Shown here piece by piece: positions 28,188 to 36,139 of a stretch of DNA of 36,139 nt (positions are counted from its first letter, which is position 1; each line of letters starts with the position of its first letter). Source of the stretch: Candidatus Woesearchaeota archaeon (lineage in GTDB: Archaea > Nanobdellota > Nanobdellia > Woesearchaeales > B72-G16); contig QMQO01000011.1 in assembly GCA_003650545.1 (NCBI GenBank), positions 1 through 36,139 of the forward strand. The letters are read 5' to 3'. The notes beneath the pieces were generated by a model that was given only the letters and a program-made list of their open reading frames with translations, was not told where the DNA came from and did no database searches. Made by a program: the position numbers and the translations under genes.

Positions 28188-29882
28188 ATGAGTCAAACAA
28201 AAAAAACATTAGCATTTTTTGTTGTGATATTGTTTTTATGTTTAGCATGTTCTGTATCAGCAGCTATAACTACAAACAGTTCTGTCAGTAAAACTGTCAG
28301 TGCTGGCACAAATATAACAGACATACTAAAAATAACAAACACAGGTAATAGTACAATTAACATCACATTCTCTGGAAAAACATTATCAAATGGTATAGCT
28401 ACATTAAATATAGACATAGACAACATAACTAATCTAGAAAACGGTTCAACCGTGAACATACCATTTAACATAACAGTTCCTGTATCTCAGACAATAGGCA
28501 CTTACACTGGGAATCTTACACTTAATTATGATTCTAACACAAAAGACATTCCTTTTACAATAACCGTAACTTCGGCGCCAGAATTTACAATTAGTTCAAC
28601 AAACATTACATTAATAGGAGACTATGGTAGAAACTCAACTGCTTCATTCACACTCTCTAAAGTCAGCTCTAATGTATATGGTTTAAACATAAATTATGAT
28701 GCTGCAGACTTTAGAGATGATGACAATGAAGAAATTAAACTATACTTCTCTCCATCATCAAATATAAATATAACAAACACAACCACAATTGATCTTGTTG
28801 CTGTTACACCGCTAAAGATGGACTATGGCGTATATTCCGGCCTAGTAAATATCAGCAATGAAGATACATTAGAATCAATCAATGTTACAGTGATATTAGA
28901 TTCTATACTTGTCATTAAAAAAATTAAAGTTACTTCCGAAGGAAGAGACAACGAAGTGATACCTGGTGAAGAGATCAATGTCGAAGTAACTGTTGAGAAC
29001 AAATATGATGAAGACGCAGACAATGATCTTGAACTGGACCTAGACGATGTTGAGATCACAGTCACTATAATGGATGGGAACTCACCACTAGAGGACGATG
29101 ATGATGATGAGCTTGAAGATACATCTTCAACATTTTCGCTACGTGCAGGCAAAGATACAACTAGAACACTTACTTTCCAGATGCCATGGAGCAAACTAAG
29201 TGACGATGATAAATACACAATAAAGGTAGAAGTAGAAGGGGATAACAATGATGACAGTACGCAAGAGTTTTACGATAAAGATGAAAGTGAATATATTACC
29301 GTAGATTTACCTGCCCACGCACTCCATGTTGAGGGTGGCGGCAAGCTATTCCCGACTGTAGTTAGTTGTGATAGACAAACAACACTTACCTTTGAAATTC
29401 AGAATGTTGGAAGAAATGAGGAAGATGTTCGTGTAACAGCTTGGTCCCCAGAGCTCGGTCTAAATTTTGTTGATTCGTTTGAACTGGACAATGACCTAAC
29501 AAGCAGACGTAGCAGAAAAACAGTCTCAATCCCGATAGACGCAAGCAATGTAGCTCTTGGTGATTATCAGATTAACTCAAAAATCAGATATGATAATAAT
29601 AAGAAAGTTATTAGTAACGCATTCAAGCTAACTGTTGAAGAATGTAAGACAGACAAAAAAGATTCAGATAGTGATACTGACACTGAAAATGGAGACAACA
29701 ACATGTCAACAGAAGAAACAACATGGGATACTGAAAGCGAGAGCACAGACACCACTGAAACAGGACTCTCACAAACATCATTCACAAACAGCATCTGGTT
29801 TATTCTAGTGATGGTTATCGGAATAGTGATTGTGTTTGGTCTAATCGTGTTCCTTATAATGTACATGATAATGGCTAAATAA
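28188..29882 (+). CDS. Surface-anchored protein with signal peptide, NEW3/CARDB-like beta domains, acidic stretches and C-terminal TM
   Basis: 564 aa; signal MSQTKKTLAFFVVILFLCLACSVSAA; ILKITNTGNSTINITF; LEDDDDDELED; C-terminal SIWFILVMVIGIVIVFGLIVFLIMYMIMAK; ggggggag RBS. Confidence 0.85.
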   Translation: MSQTKKTLAFFVVILFLCLACSVSAAITTNSSVSKTVSAGTNITDILKITNTGNSTINITFSGKTLSNGIATLNIDIDNITNLENGSTVNIPFNITVPVSQTIGTYTGNLTLNYDSNTKDIPFTITVTSAPEFTISSTNITLIGDYGRNSTASFTLSKVSSNVYGLNINYDAADFRDDDNEEIKLYFSPSSNINITNTTTIDLVAVTPLKMDYGVYSGLVNISNEDTLESINVTVILDSILVIKKIKVTSEGRDNEVIPGEEINVEVTVENKYDEDADNDLELDLDDVEITVTIMDGNSPLEDDDDDELEDTSSTFSLRAGKDTTRTLTFQMPWSKLSDDDKYTIKVEVEGDNNDDSTQEFYDKDESEYITVDLPAHALHVEGGGKLFPTVVSCDRQTTLTFEIQNVGRNEEDVRVTAWSPELGLNFVDSFELDNDLTSRRSRKTVSIPIDASNVALGDYQINSKIRYDNNKKVISNAFKLTVEECKTDKKDSDSDTDTENGDNNMSTEETTWDTESESTDTTETGLSQTSFTNSIWFILVMVIGIVIVFGLIVFLIMYMIMAK

Positions 29883-30137
29883 TTTTGGCTAATTTAGCTA
29901 AAGTAATGCGAAGAAACAATCATAGATAACATTAGATATAAGTAAATAACACATTAAATAACGCAGATAAAGCTCAATAGATAAGCATTAAATAGCTTAA
30001 TTAATTATAAGTTAAATTAATTTTAAATTAATTATAGCTATTAATTTTAGCTGAGCTGTGAATTTAGCTATTAATTAAAATCGTAATCTTTTGTTATAAT
30101 TAAATCTTCTTATAATATAAAATCTTTTTATAATAAT

Positions 30138-30175
30138 AAGAAACATCACAAGAAACATCACAAGCAAGAAACATC
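30138..30175. repeat. Short tandem repeat (aagaaacatcac)
   Basis: Two adjacent 12-mers plus a third partial copy aagaaacatc. Confidence 0.8.
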
Positions 30176-30370
30176 GGAAGCACCATAGCTGGTTTTCTAT
30201 TTTTCTCTCTAATAATTTGTAAAAAACTGAAATTTTATTGGAATTTTCAGTGTTTTCTGGAAAAACAAAACCATTTGTTTTATATAAAACGCACACTCAT
30301 CATATAACATGGGACAATAACATGGGACAAATAGCAAGACTAAACAACATAAAAAGTAGAAGGTGTCAAA

Positions 30371-31300
30371 ATGAAAATAAAATTTTGGGGCGTTCGGGGC
30401 TCTATACCAACACCTGGAACAGATACTGTAAAATACGGTGGAAACACTACTTGTCTCGAAGTTCTTTCTTCAAAAGGTGACGAATACATACTCGACGCAG
30501 GTACAGGTATTAGGGTTCTAGGTCTTGATATGCTTTGTAGGGATAAATACAAAAAAAAGCCAATAGAAGCAAAGATTCTAATAAGTCATGTACACTGGGA
30601 CCATATCCAAGGCTGGCCATTTTTTGTTCCAGCATATATGCCTAACAACAGATTTCAGATTTATGGTGGTGCCAGGAGCAAAGTCAAGCTAGAAGAAACA
30701 CTTGTTGGCCAAAAAGAAAACCAGACACTCAAAGCCACAATCGAAAATGCAACAATGAATAAAGTAACAAACCACGCATTTGAGATGCAACAATCAAGGT
30801 ATGTTTTTCCAGTAAGATTAGAACAAATGGCATCAAATATCCTATTCAATGATCTAAAAAATGGTCATTTCATCCAGAACAACTTAGATATCAGCTTCAG
30901 ACAATTTACAGACATGCATCCTGATGGAATTGTCTCTTACAAACTTAGTGAAAACAGAACAACATTTGTCTATGCAACTGATGTAGAACATAATAAGCAA
31001 GACGAAGAATTCATCGAGTGGATCAGAGATGCTGATGTGCTATACTTTGATGGACAATACTTACCTGAAGAATATAAAAATGGCAAACAGGGTTGGGGGC
31101 ATAGTACTTATGAAAAAGCAGTTGACTTCTGCCTAGCTGCTAATGTAAAATATGTTGTTCTTGGCCACCATGAACCAACACACAACGATATTATGCTTGA
31201 TAAGAAACTAGACCTTGCTAACAGATACCTGATAAGCAAAAAAGGAGCAAGCAAGCTACACATAGCACTGGCAAGAGAAGGACAAGAATTATATATCTAA
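30371..31300 (+). CDS. MBL-fold metallo-hydrolase (phosphodiesterase/RNase Z-like superfamily)
   Basis: 309 aa; MKIKFWGVRGSIPTPGTDTVKYGGNTTCLEV, ISHVHWDHIQGWPFF, VVLGHHEPTHND. Confidence 0.9.
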   Translation: MKIKFWGVRGSIPTPGTDTVKYGGNTTCLEVLSSKGDEYILDAGTGIRVLGLDMLCRDKYKKKPIEAKILISHVHWDHIQGWPFFVPAYMPNNRFQIYGGARSKVKLEETLVGQKENQTLKATIENATMNKVTNHAFEMQQSRYVFPVRLEQMASNILFNDLKNGHFIQNNLDISFRQFTDMHPDGIVSYKLSENRTTFVYATDVEHNKQDEEFIEWIRDADVLYFDGQYLPEEYKNGKQGWGHSTYEKAVDFCLAANVKYVVLGHHEPTHNDIMLDKKLDLANRYLISKKGASKLHIALAREGQELYI

Positions 31301-31354
31301 TACAATCTAACATTCCAATCATAGTCCCACAATTCCAGCTGGGCCAACTGGTGA

Positions 31355-31401
31355 CCAAGCTCTTAAGGCTCCTCACACAAGTGAAGAGGGCTTGAGCTTG
31401 G
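31355..31401 (+). terminator. Imperfect 47-nt hairpin followed by T-rich tract
   Basis: ccaagctc ... gagcttgg outer stem, inner ctcac-acaa-gtga, then ttcttgtttttaacttattttt; downstream of the MBL gene. Confidence 0.55.
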
Positions 31402-31648
31402 TTCTTGTTTTTAACTTATTTTTAATTTTGCTTTTTTGATAAGACTACAAACTACAATATTGCGACTTAGGGTCTTAGTGTCTCGCAAAGCTTGAAGCAA
31501 ACCAATAAGCCAACCTAAGCCAACCAATAGAAAGAAAGCCTGTCCTGTTAAAAAATATCAAATCATCATAAATCATCTTAAAACCATTTCCACCTTTCTA
31601 TAACACCTACATCTTCATCTTTCTCCATCTTATTTATCTTATTTATAA

Positions 31649-32215
31649 TCAGAATATTTTCTCCAGCATCTTTATTTTTTCTTTTGTTAGAAGCAGCTTT
31701 GCATTAGCCTTTTCAATCAAATAAAGAAGATAATTCTCATCTATCAGAAATTTTCTGTTTTCTGCAATAGGAACGTCCATTCTCTCAGTACCGATTATTT
31801 CTATTGTAACACGTTTATTAGCCGCGATTACGCCTGAACGTTTGAGGCCGAGCTTGCGAACATCATTAAGCAAATTGAATGCAGATTGCAATGTTCTACA
31901 TCTAATATGTAAAATCAAAGGTTCTTGTCTAAGCCAAACTGTTTTCTCTGGTAAATTTATTTCATATAATTTTTTTAAAAATAAAGACTTATTAACAGGA
32001 TCATGACTACTAAACAACCACTTTGCTTTGTCTTTTTCTTTTGCTTCCTCTCGTTCTATCAAAACGATTCTTCCAGAGCAACTGCTTGTACTATAATAAT
32101 CCTGCTGAGAATTAATCAGACTGACCAAATTTAAAATTCCAGAATCTATACTCCCCTTTTTAGATTTATCCTTCTTTGCAAGAAACACTCTTTTTTCTTC
32201 ATCAAAAATATCCAT
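31649..32215 (-). CDS. taw3: tRNA wybutosine-synthesizing protein Taw3 (TYW3 family)
   Basis: LVSLINSQQDYYSTSSCSGRIVLIE, AKWLFSSHDPV, PLILHIRCRTLQSAF; ATG at 32215 (MDIFDEEKRVFL) preferred over the ORF start at 32287. Confidence 0.88.
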   Translation of the reverse strand: MDIFDEEKRVFLAKKDKSKKGSIDSGILNLVSLINSQQDYYSTSSCSGRIVLIEREEAKEKDKAKWLFSSHDPVNKSLFLKKLYEINLPEKTVWLRQEPLILHIRCRTLQSAFNLLNDVRKLGLKRSGVIAANKRVTIEIIGTERMDVPIAENRKFLIDENYLLYLIEKANAKLLLTKEKIKMLEKIF

Positions 32216-32432
32216 ACTATCTCCGCCATAATTTTTGGTTTTTGAGACAAACGACTTTATTTTAAAAATAGCAGCTCCTTTTTTCAACTAAAAATCTAAT
32301 TAAATATAAATATATCTAAAAACAACAAAATCTTTTCCAGACATAAAATCAGACATAAATCAATGACACATTAAACTGACATATAAAACTGAACATAAAA
32401 CTAATCCCAGATCTCTTTGGATTCATAAAATC

Positions 32433-33242
32433 CTACTTAAACTTTCTCCCTTCCACAAAATCAGCCATTCTATCTACAAATTCTTCTGCAGCTTTCCTAT
32501 ACCGATCATACTCTCTTCCAGATATATCGTGTACTTCACGATATACAATCATTTTACTAATCTTGTAGAATTCACGTACAACATCAACATATTTTTTACC
32601 AAGTAATTTTTTCCTAACTAGTTTTTCGTTCAACAGATCAGCTACATGTTCTGGACTTGGAGGTATCTCTCCTATTCTCATCAGTGTTGCGTGTGCAGCG
32701 TCTACAACAGCCCAATATAAATCAAGAACAGCTTGCATCACATGCCATCTTGCGTTTTTTATTGTATTTGGTGCACGAGCATAGTATGTCCAGATGCTTT
32801 CCTCACTTGGTCGAATCCTTCCCCTTCTTAGTAGAATCTGCAAAGGAACAAAGAAGCTGGTATCGTATAAAGCAACACCATCCCTTAAAATATTTATAGC
32901 TATAGGATCACCATTTCGAACAAAGTCCCAAAAATGCGTCATCTTCAGTGTTGTGATGTGTAGCTTCAAACTAACCTGAGCAACAATCTCCTCAAGTATT
33001 ATTCTATAGCTTTCAACCACTTCTGGTGTGAGCTCTAGCATAGTATCATCAACAACAACAAGTACATCTATATCACCTTCTGGATGTTTATGCCTACTGA
33101 CAGACCCAAACAACACAACTGATTTTATAAATTCTTTAAACTCTAAGAGAACCTTTTTAGCAAAATCAGAAGCAATGTCATAATCCGATTTCTTATAAAG
33201 CTCTATATTTGGCTGCTTTTTCTGCTGCACTTTAAACTTCAT
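32433..33242 (-). CDS. Nucleotidyltransferase-domain (Pol beta superfamily) protein
   Basis: 269 aa; SVVLFGSVSRHKHPEGDIDVLVVVDD. Confidence 0.85.
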   Translation of the reverse strand: MKFKVQQKKQPNIELYKKSDYDIASDFAKKVLLEFKEFIKSVVLFGSVSRHKHPEGDIDVLVVVDDTMLELTPEVVESYRIILEEIVAQVSLKLHITTLKMTHFWDFVRNGDPIAINILRDGVALYDTSFFVPLQILLRRGRIRPSEESIWTYYARAPNTIKNARWHVMQAVLDLYWAVVDAAHATLMRIGEIPPSPEHVADLLNEKLVRKKLLGKKYVDVVREFYKISKMIVYREVHDISGREYDRYRKAAEEFVDRMADFVEGRKFK

Positions 33243-33476
33243 TCTCCACCCGAAAAAGAAAAGAAGATATTGTGTTTATTAAGTTTTGTGAGCGTTAAGG
33301 AGTAGAGACAAAATAATTTCTAGGTTAGATTACTTATTTAAAATTACTTTTTTGAATTTAGAATTTTAAAAGTATTTTAGAATAATCTTATCATCAGAAT
33401 TTTTTATATTTAATTTATAATCCACCCAAACAAACAAAATTAACGTTATGACAAAAATGTCCCACTTTGCGAAACA

Positions 33477-33484
33477 TTTATATA
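33477..33484 (+). promoter_or_regulatory. Archaeal TATA box for the Fis-type HTH gene
   Basis: tttatata centred ~28 nt upstream of the ATG at 33508, consistent with a leaderless transcript. Confidence 0.5.
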
Positions 33485-33507
33485 GGCATACAGCATCTAT
33501 TTTTTAT

Positions 33508-34176
33508 ATGAATGAGACAAAAAAATCAAAGGAAAAACAAGAGTTGGAGATCGTTATTGAACAGAAAATAAAGCCTCTTGTAGACAGCGCATTCCACAGA
33601 TTCACAGGTGTCAGCATAAATGAGCTAAATACAGACATATCTGCTAAACTCACAAGAAGTCCATTATTAGATTTCAAGATAGATACGAAAATTCCATTCA
33701 AGTTGGCAAAACGTATGTTCAAACAGGAATACCTAAAGAGGCTATTAGAGCGCAACTATGGCAACATTTCAGAAGTGGCCAAACTTGCAAAAGTTGATAG
33801 GAGGTCTGTTCACAGGCTTGTAAAAGAGATAGATGTTGGAAAGATTAGAAAAGAAATGCTTAAGCCCAGCTATGTCAAACAGATGCATGTCAGTAGTATA
33901 ATAGAGCACACACTAAATGATTATAAAGAAAAAAAAATAATTCATCCCGACAAACTAGAAGAGTTCTACAAAAATGTAAACATCATCTCCAGGGATATAG
34001 TAAAAGACCTCCCTGAAGATCCTCTCACACTAAAGGAAGCTGAAGAAGAATTTGAGCATGCTTACTTAAAGAAAGCTCTTGAAGAGAATAGCATGGATAC
34101 AGTATTAGCTGCAAAAAAGATTAAAATAAGATATGAGACGCTACACAGAAAAGCAAAAAAGCTAAGGTTAATCTAA
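33508..34176 (+). CDS. Protein with two Fis-type HTH domains
   Basis: FKQEYLKRLLERNYGNISEVAKLAKVDRRSVHRLVKEI and FEHAYLKKALEENSMDTVLAAKKIKIRYETLHRKAKKLRLI; the 33448 ORF start lies upstream of the TATA box. Confidence 0.75.
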   Translation: MNETKKSKEKQELEIVIEQKIKPLVDSAFHRFTGVSINELNTDISAKLTRSPLLDFKIDTKIPFKLAKRMFKQEYLKRLLERNYGNISEVAKLAKVDRRSVHRLVKEIDVGKIRKEMLKPSYVKQMHVSSIIEHTLNDYKEKKIIHPDKLEEFYKNVNIISRDIVKDLPEDPLTLKEAEEEFEHAYLKKALEENSMDTVLAAKKIKIRYETLHRKAKKLRLI

Positions 34177-34443
34177 ACCCTCTAGTGCTTCATAGAACAT
34201 ATCTAATGTAGACTTTTGTACTTTTTTGTTTTCCCTGTCTTCTGCTTTTTTAGGTTCAATAAACATTGGTCTAACCCCCTCTAAATCAGTAAAAACTTCC
34301 TGTTGATCACCAAGATTATTCACTTTTTGTTTTGTTTTTCGATAGGACAAATATCTATGCTCCAACCTGTAAATTAATTTTAAAGTCTCAAAAGCCGCTT
34401 CATTCTTCATAGATTTTGGTCTCAAATAATCGTACATTAGCAT
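34168..34443 (-). CDS. Hypothetical small protein
   Basis: 91 aa; convergent with a 9-nt tail-to-tail overlap with the Fis-type gene; no recognised family. Confidence 0.55.
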   Translation of the reverse strand: MLMYDYLRPKSMKNEAAFETLKLIYRLEHRYLSYRKTKQKVNNLGDQQEVFTDLEGVRPMFIEPKKAEDRENKKVQKSTLDMFYEALEGLD

Positions 34444-34753
34444 GATTTCAACCTGTAGATCGGGTGTATGTGTTAAACTATTTATTCTTTTTTATACTTG
34501 AGAATCATAAGATCATCTGAATTTGTTAATGAATCCTTAAATCCTAGTTAACTAATTTTCCAAATAATTAACAATAGATCCAGACAGTATCCTTTATTGA
34601 GCCTCATAACTGATGCGGATACGAATTAGAAATGCATTACGAAGCAGTGACTAAGTCCGCGATCATGTAACCAAGTAAGTTGAGCCAGAATAAGCCTAGA
34701 TTTTATGAGTAAAAAATAGAAAAATTTTAATATTCAAAAAAAGCTCTGATGTT

Positions 34754-35782
34754 ATGGGCGCAACTATACAACCTTACACACCTGACCAAGATCTTGTTCT
34801 GTATGGTAGAAATCTTGTTGAGATGGCTTACGAAGGCGAACTGCGTCAGAACGGCAACAAAGTTATTGCACACTTTCAAGAAATCAACGAGAAACTTGAA
34901 AAGATACTAAAAGACTCTGAATTTGCAGGTGTGAATCTCAAAGAAATCGGACTTTTTGTTGGTTGGACGCACGATCTTGACGAGGACCATAAAAATCTCA
35001 AGTTAAAAATTCTCGTTTATAATCCTGAGCAGGGTCAATTAAGGAAACTTCCTGAAGGCGCAGTCTTTCTGAACGATCTTCTTCTAGCTGCAGGTGATAA
35101 AGGCAGAGCAATTTGTTATTGTCTTGATAAAATAACATTTAAGCCGCTTCCTGGAAGGCACTATTCAACATACATGGACAACATTTTTACCTTTGAAAAT
35201 GGTAAAAGCCTTAAAAGGAAACTTGACGTCCTTGTTGCAGTTGTAAAAACAGTTAACAGATTTGTCAACACAAACCCTAATGAAAGAGTTTTCATAGACG
35301 ACACTGTAGATGAATATATAAAACTAAAAAATAGTTCTGAAGCAGAGTTAAAACAGTTCTATAAAGATAAAAAAGTATACCAATTCTTTGAGGGCAGATG
35401 TGATTTTAATTATGATCTTAACTTTTTAATCTCCGCTATTAACAAAAGATTTCTGATAAAGATGGAGAGCAATGCATTTGACAATGCAACGCATTACTTT
35501 CCTGATGCAGAACATAAGCTAATTATTAATAGAGGTATGACTGAAAACGGTAAATTTGACATGAACAAGATGTCGAATACAATCACATTTGACTATCACT
35601 TAATGAGAGAGTTTATAAAACAAGGTTTTCTTAATTCAGTTATAATACTAGAAAGAACGATGTTTCCAAATCATACAAGAAAAGAGATCATTGAGTTTTT
35701 TATGCGAACAGGTTCAAATAGAGGAGCACAACACATAGAAGGTTATACAAGTATTCTGCAAGAGTTACATAACGAAATTTGA
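34754..35782 (+). CDS. Hypothetical protein, no recognised family
   Basis: 342 aa uninterrupted ORF, globular composition. Confidence 0.8.
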   Translation: MGATIQPYTPDQDLVLYGRNLVEMAYEGELRQNGNKVIAHFQEINEKLEKILKDSEFAGVNLKEIGLFVGWTHDLDEDHKNLKLKILVYNPEQGQLRKLPEGAVFLNDLLLAAGDKGRAICYCLDKITFKPLPGRHYSTYMDNIFTFENGKSLKRKLDVLVAVVKTVNRFVNTNPNERVFIDDTVDEYIKLKNSSEAELKQFYKDKKVYQFFEGRCDFNYDLNFLISAINKRFLIKMESNAFDNATHYFPDAEHKLIINRGMTENGKFDMNKMSNTITFDYHLMREFIKQGFLNSVIILERTMFPNHTRKEIIEFFMRTGSNRGAQHIEGYTSILQELHNEI

Positions 35783-35962
35783 ATCCAATGAAGGATACAT
35801 CTGCCTATCTAATCTATAATTTCAGCATAAACAGGTCTACAAACTTTTTTTTGTCTAGACAGATCTTTAGTCTCAAAACTCTTTTTGTTGTTACAGTTCT
35901 ATCAACCTTTTTACTTTTTACTAAGCAAACTTTTTACTATTTCGCCCCACCCTGAGGAAATA

Positions 35963-35970
35963 ATATATTT
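35963..35970 (+). promoter_or_regulatory. Archaeal BRE/TATA-like promoter upstream of the right-edge structured element
   Basis: gaggaaataatatatttaaac; predicted start about 25 nt downstream, near 35993-35997. Confidence 0.45.
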
Positions 35971-36020
35971 AAACAGGAGTCTCTACTACTACTATTAGAT
36001 AACAAATATTGAGTGGTAAA

Positions 36021-36139
36021 ATGAACCTCCTTGGGCTAAAGCCCAAGGTATCGATTAAGCAAAAGAGCCGAGCTTCTTTTGCTGTGGTAAATCCCAATGA
36101 CCTTGGGAATGTGAAACGTAATGCTGAATTGTTTCGGCT
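36021..36139 (+). ncRNA. Structured RNA candidate, truncated by the window edge; possible omega-RNA/HEARO-type RNA of an IscB/TnpB-like element
   Basis: Three successive hairpins: ccttgggc-taaa-gcccaagg (36029-36048), agcaaaagagc-cga-gcttcttttgct (36058-36083), cccaa-tgacc-ttggg (36093-36107); directly follows an ATGA tetranucleotide. Confidence 0.45.

Noticed and set aside
28823-29248. 141-aa minus-strand ORF with poly-Ser
   Set aside because: Antisense shadow of the acidic run in the 564-aa protein; no RBS or family support.
29990-30130. AT-rich repeats (tagctattaatt) before the second MBL gene
   Set aside because: Low-complexity AT sequence typical of intergenic DNA in this window; no clear unit structure.
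30138-30175. Tandem aagaaacatcac repeats as a possible CRISPR array
   Set aside because: Repeats are 12 bp, adjacent, with no spacers.
36021-36139. Open frame MNLLGLKPKVSIKQKSRASFAVVNPNDLGNVKRNAELFR to the window edge
   Set aside because: Three consecutive hairpins fit a structured RNA better than a short protein start; cannot be settled without the next sequence.

Overview
AT-rich archaeal chromosomal window, probably DPANN-like (inferred from archaeal Taw3, form III-type RuBisCO, class III signal peptide pilins, GAGGTGAT ribosome-binding sites and archaeal TATA boxes). Most of it is a large, mainly minus-strand surface/secretion locus. The machinery part has a 1010-aa wHTH plus helical-repeat protein, a TadA/VirB11-type ATPase, two TadC/T2SSF platform proteins (one with an extracytoplasmic insertion) and a translationally coupled 812-aa CARDB/DUF11-like protein. 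The substrate part has six class III signal peptide pilin-like proteins, a MopE-type repeat protein with a pilin-like N-terminus, a 1552-aa subtilisin-like lipoprotein with FG-GAP repeats, and a 1134-aa Cys-rich surface protein with dockerin/EF-hand-like repeats. Flanking genes are RuBisCO, an SAM methyltransferase, two MBL-fold hydrolases, taw3, a nucleotidyltransferase, a double Fis-type HTH protein and orphans. The most notable small-scale signals are: (1) a 110-bp palindromic IS110-derived element that gives a new start codon to an MBL-fold gene whose native start is frameshifted; (2) a 157-bp gap-free duplicate of the MopE-like gene, truncated next to a copy of the same repeat; (3) a three-hairpin structured element at the right edge, preceded by an archaeal TATA box, resembling an omega-RNA/HEARO-type RNA; (4) the LPxGF helical-repeat protein next to the secretion ATPase. 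No CRISPR array, tRNA or rRNA was recognised. All family assignments come from reading motifs by eye; no searches were run.
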